16,725 nt of DNA. Origin: an uncultured Clostridia bacterium. Lineage in GTDB: Bacteria; Bacillota; Clostridia; Oscillospirales; CAG-272. The position numbers and the translations under genes are program-made. Of this stretch, positions 7,937 to 14,963 are shown piece by piece. Every line of letters begins with the position of its first letter. Position 1 is the first letter of the stretch. The stretch lies in NCBI GenBank assembly GCA_937914815.1, contig CALDMI010000111.1, positions 1 through 16,725 of the forward strand, given 5' to 3'. The notes under the pieces are model-generated. The model did not search any database. It was not told the DNA's origin and was given only the letters and a program-made list of their open reading frames with translations.

Positions 7937-8806
7937 ATGGACGGATTGTATACGGAAGAGTATGCGATTCTCGGAGAGCGGGAAGAGGACGAGCTCTCAG
8001 AGTGTGACATAAATGCAACTGATGTTCTCGTGGGTATAGTCAGGAGCGAGGACCAGTACGCTCACTGTGTGTCGAAGAAATACTATTACATACCTGTAAA
8101 ACAGCTTCCGGACAAATTGCCGGATATACGGTATGTAGCACTTTACAGGTCTCCGCGCTTTCCGGAGTCCGGAATATCTCTGTTCGGAGAAGTGGACAGG
8201 ATAGTGCGTGTCACCCGTTCGCGCATACCGTTTCCGTCGTCACATTCATCGCCGGACGAGCTGTATTACGCTTTCGTGGTGAAAGGATGGCAAAGACTCG
8301 ACTCCCCGGTATTCGTAAGGGATACCTCCATTCATGTGGCTGTGTTTACATCGCTCTTTCTGCTTACACATGCGAGATATACATACGAGCTGTTGTGTAT
8401 ACGGACAAAGCAGGAGTACAGAATAAACAAAGCGCTTTCGGAGCTTTGTGCAGCGGCGCGCGGGCGTGATGAAAATGAGGGCGAGGCGCCATGGAGACTC
8501 AACCCTGATTACTCCATAGCTCCGGCGGACAAAATGACTGTGGAGAATACGGCGCCTGCTCTTCTCGTAGCAAGCAACATAGGATTTACTAACGGTCAGA
8601 GCGGCGATAAGCCGTCCGGCGCGGACATTACATATACTCTTCCGGGCGGAGTAAAGATAGGCGAGAGGCTCGGTCGCATTTTCGTCTCAACACCGTCGGC
8701 AGATACGCTTATGAATGAATCTGTCCGTTCATTTGATGCTCATCCGCGCTCGGTGCTTTCGCGCGTGTCGGAAATCGCTTGCAGGACAGAAAAGGGCGGT
8801 ATCTGA
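7937..8806 (+). CDS. Protein of unknown function (289 aa)
   Basis: I do not recognise the family with confidence. The start chosen is the ATG at 7937, 8 nt after GGGAGGAG; an in-frame ATG at 7889 lacks a ribosome binding site. No signal peptide or clear membrane helix, so probably cytoplasmic. Residues about 30-150 form a compact domain with the pattern YYYIPV...YVALYRS..FP...I.LFGEV...VRVTRS.IP...YYAFVVKGW..L..PVF......VAVFTS. This recalls a small domain, seen in various bacterial proteins of unknown role, that carries W/YYRIPV and AFYQ-like motifs; that link is from memory and weak. Residues 155-200 are charged and helical. The C-terminal third (about 205-285) is Gly/Ser-rich without recognised motifs. 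The gene is monocistronic, with its own promoter and a terminator directly after the stop, and is divergent from the riboswitch-controlled surface operon. Confidence 0.8.
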   Translation: MDGLYTEEYAILGEREEDELSECDINATDVLVGIVRSEDQYAHCVSKKYYYIPVKQLPDKLPDIRYVALYRSPRFPESGISLFGEVDRIVRVTRSRIPFPSSHSSPDELYYAFVVKGWQRLDSPVFVRDTSIHVAVFTSLFLLTHARYTYELLCIRTKQEYRINKALSELCAAARGRDENEGEAPWRLNPDYSIAPADKMTVENTAPALLVASNIGFTNGQSGDKPSGADITYTLPGGVKIGERLGRIFVSTPSADTLMNESVRSFDAHPRSVLSRVSEIACRTEKGGI

Positions 8807-8825
8807 TTTAATAACTCAATAAAAT

Positions 8826-8867
8826 ATCCGGAGGGCGGCTTTCGTGTGGCGACTCCCCGGATTTTTT
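8826..8867 (+). terminator. Terminator between convergent genes
   Basis: ATCCGG (8826-8831) pairs with CCGGAT (8857-8862), and GGAG/CTCC can extend the stem with a small bulge. It is followed by a T-rich run (8862-8867, then ATT). It lies 20 nt after the stop of the unknown plus-strand gene and directly abuts the stop of the minus-strand hydrolase at 8870. In the reverse direction the stem is followed by ATATTTTATT, a poorer tract, so it may work weakly both ways. Confidence 0.75.
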
Positions 8868-8869
8868 AT

Positions 8870-9550
8870 TTAATTTCCTTCGACAAAATCCACTATCGGG
8901 GTCACATCCGTGAGCGAATGGGGATGATGGTCACAGTCAGGTTTTGTTATTACGGTGAGAGGATATTTGTGCACCTCGGCATATTCCGCCATGATTTTTC
9001 CGTTTTCGGGATAGGGAACTGTTGTATCCTTTTCCCCGGCTATCAGAAGCGTCGGTATGTTCAGTGAGAAGTATTCGCCGAGCCGGTCCTTCGGGCTTCC
9101 GCAGAAGGTCTTTAATGTGTTCGTGTCGAGGTGGTACTCACGCAGGAGCTGTGCCTGCTCCGGAGAGCCGTCATGCGGCCAGCTGCGAAGATTAAGCACC
9201 GGTGCGTCAAGATAAACCTTGTCTACATATTCGGGGTAGGTGATTGCGTAATTGAAAGCGTATAGCCCGCCGCGGGAAAATCCGAAAAGAATTGCCTCGC
9301 GCCGGAGCGGGTATCTTTTAAGCAGTTCAAGATGAAATCTGTGCATAAGGCGAATAGCGCCGAAGCTGCCGTACCTGTCACTTACTTCGTAATACACTCT
9401 CGTGTATCCCCTGTCGAGAAGCGCCTGTTCTGCCGCATCAAACGCATGCAGAAATTCTGTTTTCCATATCCATTTTCCGTTTGGCTTTTCGGGTACAATG
9501 ACGGTTGCAGTATGTCCTGCAAAATCAAATTGCTGTGTTGTCGAATTCAT
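8870..9550 (-). CDS. Alpha/beta hydrolase (putative esterase or acylhydrolase)
   Basis: 226 residues; the ATG at 9550 follows AAAGGAG (9558-9564) by 7 nt. A classical alpha/beta-hydrolase triad can be read: nucleophile elbow G-F-S92-R-G-G, acid D175 in AGEKDTTVPY, and histidine in DHHPHSL (H208 or H209). The strand before the elbow (REAILFGFSRGG) and the strand before the acid (IPTLLIAGEKD) fit the fold. No signal peptide, so cytoplasmic. The PHSLTD...PIVDFV ending is like small clostridial and Bacteroides hydrolases often found near carbohydrate genes and annotated only as hydrolase. The substrate is unknown. It is the last gene of the regulator-yhaO-yhaN cluster, 59 nt behind yhaN. Sharing a transcript with repair genes need not mean a shared function. 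Confidence 0.85.
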   Translation of the reverse strand: MNSTTQQFDFAGHTATVIVPEKPNGKWIWKTEFLHAFDAAEQALLDRGYTRVYYEVSDRYGSFGAIRLMHRFHLELLKRYPLRREAILFGFSRGGLYAFNYAITYPEYVDKVYLDAPVLNLRSWPHDGSPEQAQLLREYHLDTNTLKTFCGSPKDRLGEYFSLNIPTLLIAGEKDTTVPYPENGKIMAEYAEVHKYPLTVITKPDCDHHPHSLTDVTPIVDFVEGN

Positions 9551-9609
9551 GTTAAATCTCCTTTGAATGCATTCTGCCGGAAATTAAAATACGATTAATG
9601 AACTTGCGT

Positions 9610-12045
9610 TTATATTTTGTTCGGATTTCTTGATTCGGAACATGTGAAATAGAGCACCTGACGCGTTTTTGCGAGGTTTCGCACAGCGGCGAGTGCACTT
9701 GCGCACCGGCTGTCATCAAGGGAGAGAAAAGGGTCGTCGAATATTACCGGCGGTTTGTCGGCACCGTACAACGAGTCGGTCAGTGCGAGCCTTACGGCGA
9801 GAGAGAATATGTCACGCATTCCGCGGCTGAAGTTTTCCGGGGCATATGTTTTTCCGCCTTGCACAATGCTCATGGAGAAGGATGTATCTATCGAATATTC
9901 TGTGTCATCTCCCGCGCCTCCGAGCTCATGCATACAGTCGGAGAGGTTTTTGCGCACGGCGCGTATATACTTTCCCGTGAGCTGTTCTTTCGCGCTTTCG
10001 AGATACTGCGCCGCTTTTGTCACCGTGTCGAGCTTATCCTCGCGATTTTTGATTTTCTCCTCGGTTTCGCGTATCTGCTCGTCGAGTGCATCGGAGGCTT
10101 CAAGTTTTATGCAGTTGTCGTTATATTCATTTTCGGTGAGCGTGACAATGCTCTGCAGTCTTGCCACTTCGGATTTTGCGGCAGAGATCTCGTCATCTGT
10201 CGGACATTGCGGAACTGCAGTGCTCTCTGTTCCTGTTAGGGCGTGACTTATCCGGAATTCCTCGGCGTATGTCTTGTTCTTTTCGAGGTCTCGTATCCGC
10301 TGCCTGTACTCGCCTGCGTAGTTCTTTATTTCATTCAGCGGCGAGGCGGTGACGGTGGGGTACTTTGAAAGAAAATCTTCTACTTTACTGCGGTTTCTGT
10401 TTGCGTCCTCCGTCATTTTGCGGCGATACTCGTCCGCGCCTTGCTCTGTGGAGCGCAACTCGGAGTAACGGACAAATTTCAGGCGTATTTCGTTAAGCGC
10501 GCCCTCGTATTTTGTGTCGCTTACGGGATATGCGGAAATGAAGGAGCAGAGAGCGGTATCACATTCGGATAACTTCTTTCGAAGAGCTTCGCGCCTTTCG
10601 GACTCATCGGCAAGAGCGGCGGTGACGGTGCGGTACCTATCGGCTTCCGCTGATAATTTCGTGAGCCGCTCGCCAAGTGTTACGCCGTCATCTTCGCTTC
10701 CGTATTTTGTGAGAAATATCGCGGCGTTTTCTCGCACTGTTTTGCGATGTTGGCACATATAAAATCCGATAATTACGGCGATAAAAGCAAGCAGAACGCC
10801 CGAAATGGCATAGATGTTTACAAGAAATCCGCAGGCGATTGAAGCGGCGGCAATAATAAATGCGATGATGAAAAGCGGTGTGGCGCTGCATTTCTCGGTC
10901 ACTGCTTTGTATACGCGGTCGGTTTCTTCCTTTGACGGAACTCCGTTTGGAAAGCGGGATTTCAGGCGGTTGTATTCTTCCATATCACCGCCGGAGTTTC
11001 TGAGTTCTTCGCGGTATGCGGTTGCACGGGCGAGAGTGTCGCTCATTGCGGATATCTCCTGAAAATCCGTCTCCCTTTTGAAAAACGAGGCAAGATCTGC
11101 GCGCTCGACGCTGTCTGCCACGGTGCCGTGCGTCGGCTCGCTTTCGGAGAGCACCTTTGCAGAGGCAATTTCGTCGAGTTCCTCCGTTGTAGGAACGCCA
11201 TTTTCAAAGAAGCGTTGCAGTCTTTCAATCTCGCGCTTATTTTCCTCTATCCTGCTTATCATTCCGGCATATTCGGCTGCGTCCCGCGCTATGCCGGCAC
11301 TCTGCATTGCGATATTCTTTCTGTCATTCAGTTCATCGAGCCGTTTGTTTGCTTCCCGGAGTTTTTTCTTCGTTTCATCAAGTCTGATTTCGTCGCTCTT
11401 CGTTGTTTCAGCCAGCCGTTCAAGCGCTGTTTTCCGGTCTCTGAGTCCGTCGAGCTCCTCACGGAGGTCGTTAATTTCGCCGCCGCCGCGTTTCTGATAG
11501 TTCTTTCTTTCCTCGTTCAGAATTTTCAGTGCGCCGTCAAGGTCACCGAGGTCGCAGTCGACGCCGGTAAGATCCGTGAGCTTTGCCGATACGGATTTGT
11601 TTTCGCACTTTCCGCCGAGATTTTTTTCGGAGAGAAACAGCGTTCGTTCAAAGCCGTCGGCATCTATGCCGAGTATCGTTTCGCCTAATCCGGGACCGTA
11701 ATCATCGGAGCGGCGTCCGGTATCAGCGTCGTATAAGTTGAAGGTATCATCTCCCGGCTTTTTTGCAAAGCTGCGCTCTATCCGGTATTTTCTGCCGGCG
11801 TGTTCGATTGCCAGTGAACCGCCGAAGATCCCGCCCTGCCACGGCAGGTATTTTTTCCTTTCGTTCTGGTCGAGGGAAGTGCTGCGCGTGTCAGACATGC
11901 CATACAGCATGCATTTGAGAAATACGGTCAGGGTGGTTTTTCCGTATCCGTTGGCTTCTGTAAAGACATTCAGCCCGCGGGAGAATTTGTAGCGGTAATC
12001 ATGCAGTCCGCCGAAGTTCTCTATGTAACATTCAATAAATCTCAT
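9610..12045 (-). CDS. yhaN: YhaN-like ATPase (SbcC/Rad50 family) with internal membrane hairpin
   Basis: 811 residues. N-terminal half-ATPase: FIECYIENFGGL, then a P-loop in the form E30-ANGYGKTT (first glycine replaced by Glu, a variant I recall as common in clostridial relatives). Long charged coiled-coil stretches run from about 160 to 380 and 440 to 700. Between them at about 385-430 lie two hydrophobic segments (LFIIAFIIAAASIACGFLV and YAISGVLLAFIAVIIGFYM), a transmembrane hairpin or membrane anchor where SbcC carries its zinc hook. The C-terminal half-ATPase has signature FSRGMRDIFSLAVRLAL (from 739), Walker B PPVIFDD (D770, D771) and D-loop SLDD (775-778). It is shorter than Bacillus YhaN. 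The gene starts 14 nt after yhaO; its ribosome binding site GGAGG overlaps the yhaO stop codon, so translation is probably coupled. The pair should form a Mre11/Rad50-like DNA-end-processing complex; a membrane location is inference. Confidence 0.88.
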   Translation of the reverse strand: MRFIECYIENFGGLHDYRYKFSRGLNVFTEANGYGKTTLTVFLKCMLYGMSDTRSTSLDQNERKKYLPWQGGIFGGSLAIEHAGRKYRIERSFAKKPGDDTFNLYDADTGRRSDDYGPGLGETILGIDADGFERTLFLSEKNLGGKCENKSVSAKLTDLTGVDCDLGDLDGALKILNEERKNYQKRGGGEINDLREELDGLRDRKTALERLAETTKSDEIRLDETKKKLREANKRLDELNDRKNIAMQSAGIARDAAEYAGMISRIEENKREIERLQRFFENGVPTTEELDEIASAKVLSESEPTHGTVADSVERADLASFFKRETDFQEISAMSDTLARATAYREELRNSGGDMEEYNRLKSRFPNGVPSKEETDRVYKAVTEKCSATPLFIIAFIIAAASIACGFLVNIYAISGVLLAFIAVIIGFYMCQHRKTVRENAAIFLTKYGSEDDGVTLGERLTKLSAEADRYRTVTAALADESERREALRKKLSECDTALCSFISAYPVSDTKYEGALNEIRLKFVRYSELRSTEQGADEYRRKMTEDANRNRSKVEDFLSKYPTVTASPLNEIKNYAGEYRQRIRDLEKNKTYAEEFRISHALTGTESTAVPQCPTDDEISAAKSEVARLQSIVTLTENEYNDNCIKLEASDALDEQIRETEEKIKNREDKLDTVTKAAQYLESAKEQLTGKYIRAVRKNLSDCMHELGGAGDDTEYSIDTSFSMSIVQGGKTYAPENFSRGMRDIFSLAVRLALTDSLYGADKPPVIFDDPFLSLDDSRCASALAAVRNLAKTRQVLYFTCSESRNPNKI

Positions 12046-12059
12046 GCTTTTACCGCCTC

Positions 12060-13130
12060 CTATTCGTGCGGTCGCTCACCCGTGAGGGCGGCGAGCCCCG
12101 CGTTTATAATCTGTTCTTTTTTTATATCAGTGAGTGAATTGTCCGCCAGTACAAGGCGTATGAACTCGCCTTTTAACGAATAATCATTAATATAATCTTC
12201 GGCAGAAATAACCATGTGACATTCGTCTTTTATCTCAAAACTGTAAAAGCGTTCATTCATTCTGCTGACGAGATACGGAAATTCGCGCGGGATTCCGGGC
12301 TTGACGCCGCCTGTCAGACGGACGCGGACAATGTCGCGCGGCGGTAACCCGAACAGGAGATTTTCTATTTTGTCCTCCGCCTCGCGTTGGCTTGCCACAT
12401 CTCCCATATCGCAGGATATATCATGCAATGTGCGCTTTGAAAACGGCTTGAATATGTGAGATATGCCATTGCCTGAGGTGTCAAGGAGAACAATTCCCAT
12501 CTCTCCGGTTTCGTCAAAGCCGCGCCCCTCGGGTGTGCCGGAATAAACCGCGACACCGCGCCGGTCTATTTCTTTTTCCGTATATGTGTGATAGTGTCCG
12601 AGGGCGAGATAGTCAATGTTCCGTCCCGCCGCGTCGTTTATGCCTATTATTCCGCCATCTGCCGACCGGTCGCGCAGCTCTCCGTGAAGAGCAACAATGT
12701 TCTTTTTGCGCGGGGAGAGATTGAGCGTGTCGAACATGTCACATGATGTTGTGGCTCTTCCGGCAACACAGATATCCTCAAATTCAAAGTATGTCCAGTC
12801 GTCGCCGAAAACCTTAAGGTTGCCGAGCTTTTCCGCGTAGGGAAGAAAGGCTTTTTTTTCGTGATTTCCGGGAAGATAGAAAAAGGTTATATCCGGAAAT
12901 TTACCTATTGCCGCCGTAATCGCATCACGCGCGCGCGCACCGGTCGTCTCGCTGTCAAAGAGATCGCCGGCGATTATCACGGCACCGTAATTCTGCGCCG
13001 ACGCGTAATCAACAATTTCACGGAAAGTATCTATCAACTCGCGCTTGCGTTCAGCTATCCGCGACGGGGGGATGTGCGCCGATGTGAGAGGCGAATTTAT
13101 ATGCAGGTCAGCTGTATGTATCAGTTTCAT
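12060..13130 (-). CDS. yhaO: YhaO-like DNA repair exonuclease (SbcD/Mre11 metallophosphoesterase)
   Basis: 356 residues from the ATG at 13130, which follows AAGGAG (13139-13144) by 8 nt and begins MKLIHTADLH. An in-frame ATG at 13154 adds eight residues but has no comparable site. All calcineurin-like phosphoesterase motifs are present: D8-x-H10, GDLFD (D56), GNHE (N89, H90), LHGE (H149) and GHYH (H179, H181), the residues that hold the two metal ions in Mre11/SbcD. The stretch VYSGTPEGRGFDETGEMG is typical of the YhaO branch. The C-terminal 130 residues should be the cap region that meets the ATPase partner. The gene overlaps the end of the AraC-type regulator gene by 23 bp and is followed directly by yhaN. 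It should process DNA ends together with YhaN in the cytoplasm. Confidence 0.9.
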   Translation of the reverse strand: MKLIHTADLHINSPLTSAHIPPSRIAERKRELIDTFREIVDYASAQNYGAVIIAGDLFDSETTGARARDAITAAIGKFPDITFFYLPGNHEKKAFLPYAEKLGNLKVFGDDWTYFEFEDICVAGRATTSCDMFDTLNLSPRKKNIVALHGELRDRSADGGIIGINDAAGRNIDYLALGHYHTYTEKEIDRRGVAVYSGTPEGRGFDETGEMGIVLLDTSGNGISHIFKPFSKRTLHDISCDMGDVASQREAEDKIENLLFGLPPRDIVRVRLTGGVKPGIPREFPYLVSRMNERFYSFEIKDECHMVISAEDYINDYSLKGEFIRLVLADNSLTDIKKEQIINAGLAALTGERPHE

Positions 13131-13932
13131 CTTTAGTGCTCCTTCTGTATTCACTCGGCGGCATACCGTACTTTGCGGAAAAAACCTTGGTGAAATACGA
13201 CTGCTCCGAGAATCCGCACGCCTCCGCTATCTCGCTTATCGAGCCGCTTCCGGAGGAGAGTCTCCGTCTTGCAGAGTCGAGCCTCATGTCATTGAGAGTT
13301 TCGTTTATCGTCTTTCCGTATTTTTCACGAAACGAGGTCAGGAGCGTTGATTTAGAGCACCCGATCTCATCGCATATATCCCGTATACCTATCTTTTTAT
13401 TGTAGTTTTCTGAGATGTATTTGATTGCCATTTCCGGTACCGTCGGTCTTTCTATGGTTATGGCATTGGATACAGTGAGATATTTTGCGCAAACCGTCAT
13501 TATGTTTACATATGAATTTATCATCTCGCGGTCTACCTTTGGTATTTCCGCTATCAGCCCGTCACGCACCGCGGGGTCATCGGAGATCGGGGAGAGCATG
13601 TCAGCGGTCATGCCGCTGTCACGGACCTGCCCCATCATCAGGAATCCGGTAAGCGTCCCGAAATTATAGAGCGGACTTATCGCTTCTGTAAGACCGAATC
13701 TACACCTGTATATAACGGTTCGCCCGTCCTTAAGTGCTTTGCTGCACGCCGCCTTGTCACATTCGGCGCACGCCGTGGTTTCGCCCGGAATGGAGTGTAT
13801 AAATTCACAGAACGGGAGAGCACCTGGAGGATATGCGGCGACCTCGCCATAATCGCTCGCGTGAAGAGAGACGCGGAAGCCGGTAATCCTGTTGAGGTCT
13901 TTCAATACGGATATTATCTCATCTTTAGTCAT
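13108..13932 (-). CDS. PocR-domain AraC-family transcriptional regulator
   Basis: 274 residues from the ATG at 13932, preceded by a weak GGCGGTG site. An upstream in-frame ATG at 14016 is excluded because that stretch contains the promoter. Residues about 5-150 fit a PocR sensory domain with its cysteine set C55-x2-C58-x4-C63 and C77, and the core VIYRCRFGLTEAISPLYNFGTLTGFLMMGQV split over 73-103. PocR domains are known as ligand sensors (1,2-propanediol in Salmonella PocR) and also occur in sugar and signal sensors. Residues about 165-265 are the AraC DNA-binding region with two HTHs, the second being ISEIAEACGFSEQSYFTKVF, then YGMPPSEYRR. The gene is first in the yhaO-yhaN cluster and is divergent from the ROK/NahK genes through interleaved promoters. 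The likely target is the shared intergenic region, so amino-sugar kinase genes and its own operon; the ligand is unknown. Confidence 0.88.
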   Translation of the reverse strand: MTKDEIISVLKDLNRITGFRVSLHASDYGEVAAYPPGALPFCEFIHSIPGETTACAECDKAACSKALKDGRTVIYRCRFGLTEAISPLYNFGTLTGFLMMGQVRDSGMTADMLSPISDDPAVRDGLIAEIPKVDREMINSYVNIMTVCAKYLTVSNAITIERPTVPEMAIKYISENYNKKIGIRDICDEIGCSKSTLLTSFREKYGKTINETLNDMRLDSARRRLSSGSGSISEIAEACGFSEQSYFTKVFSAKYGMPPSEYRRSTKDETDTYS

Positions 13933-13987
13933 GATTTCACCGCCGTGTTTGTAAAATAAGCGAAAAAAGTGTTCTTTTCTACAAAAG

Positions 13988-14016
13988 ATTATACTATTTT
14001 CCATTGCAAAAGTCAA
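13988..14016 (-). promoter_or_regulatory. Promoter of the AraC-yhaO-yhaN operon
   Basis: On the minus strand TTGACT (14011-14016), a 17-bp spacer, TATAAT (13988-13993). The expected start near 13981 leaves about 48 nt of leader before the ATG at 13932, which also argues against the longer reading frame starting at 14016. Confidence 0.88.
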
Positions 14017-14032
14017 GTGATAACTATATAAT
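14004..14032 (+). promoter_or_regulatory. Promoter of the ROK/NahK genes, interleaved with the divergent promoter
   Basis: TTGCAA (14004-14009), a 17-bp spacer, TATAAT (14027-14032). Its -35 box lies beside the minus-strand -35 (14011-14016), inside that promoter's spacer, so RNA polymerase cannot occupy both at once. The expected start is near 14039, giving a 35-nt leader before the TTG at 14074. Confidence 0.75.
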
Positions 14033-14073
14033 TAAATTATCAGAAAAGAAATTTACGAAGGGAGATAATTTGC

Positions 14074-14963
14074 TTGAAGTATTGTATAGGCGTTGACCTC
14101 GGCGGTACCAATATAGCGGCGGGGCTTGTCGATTTCGATACACACGAAATCGTGCGTAAGCTCTCCGTAAAAACGAATGCACCGCGTCCGTGCGAAGAGA
14201 TCAGCACGGATATAGCGAAGCTCGCCCGCAGACTTTGCAAGGAGCAGGGAATATCGCTTTCTGATGTCGCGTGGGTCGGAGTTGCGACACCGGGTATCGT
14301 CAAAAACGAAACTGTCCTGACCGCCACAAATCTCGGATGGACAAATGAGCCGCTCGGAGTCTTGCTTTCGCGTCAGCTCGGAAGACCGTCGTATATCGCG
14401 AATGACGCTAACGCCGCCGCGTATGCGGAGGCGATGTGGGGAGTCGGACAGGGGACATCCTCGCTGGTTGAGCTCACTCTCGGTACAGGTGTCGGCGGAG
14501 GAATAGTCATAAACGGAAACATATGGGACGGCTTCAACGGCTTTGCTGCCGAAATCGGCCATATGGTCATAAAGGCAGGGGGAAGGGAATGCTCCTGCGG
14601 AAAGCTCGGGTGTCTCGAGGCATACTGCTCTGCGACCGCACTTGTAAAAGAAACAAAGCGGATAATGAAGCTATATCCCGACAGCGCGATGTGGTCTGTA
14701 TGCGGCGGTGACATCGACCGTGTGAACGGCAAGACCGCTTTCGTTGCGCGTAAGCAAGGTGATTACGCAGCGCGCCTTGTTGTCGATTCGTTTATTGACA
14801 ATCTCGCGGTCGGCGTTTCAAACATCTCATGGCACCTCTGCGCGACAGAGTAGCGCGCACATCGTTTGGTCTGGCACAGGGAAAAACAAAGGTTCTTGCA
14901 GGAAAATACAGAAATGACGCCGGCATAATAGGCGCGGCGCTTCTCGGATTACAGGAGGATGAT
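14074..14963 (+). pseudogene. ROK-family sugar kinase, broken by internal deletion and frameshift
   Basis: The TTG start at 14074 follows AAGGGAG (14058-14064) by 9 nt. The first frame gives 259 residues ending at 14853, with the ROK hallmarks: ATP motif DLGGTN (8-13), catalytic base D111 in NDANAAAYAE, LGTGVGGG (136-143), and zinc site H163, C173, C175, C180 in CSCGKLGCLE. It breaks at VGVSNIS and ends with seven unrelated residues (WHLCATE). The usual C-terminus continues in another frame from about 14826: LMAPLRDRV, then TKVLAGKYRNDAGIIGAALL. Between them about 22-25 residues expected in the family, including the Gly-rich GGG motif near the nucleotide site, are absent. The frame change implies a loss of 3n+1 bases. 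No stop separates the remnant from the downstream kinase. Intact homologues are glucokinases or N-acetylamino-sugar kinases of about 310 residues. Probably inactive, unless this is an assembly error. Confidence 0.8.

Noticed and set aside
7509..8012. Plus-strand open frame of 167 codons spanning the riboswitch region
   Set aside because: It runs through the start of the giant gene, the terminator, the aptamer and both promoters in antisense or non-coding sense, and overlaps the real 289-aa gene in another frame.
11128..11688. Plus-strand open frame of 186 codons inside yhaN
   Set aside because: Opposite strand of the coiled-coil coding region; Phe/Leu/Ala-rich mirror composition without motifs.
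13933..14016. N-terminal extension of the AraC regulator (28 extra residues)
   Set aside because: The stretch contains the TATAAT box and start point of its own promoter, so it cannot be translated from that transcript.
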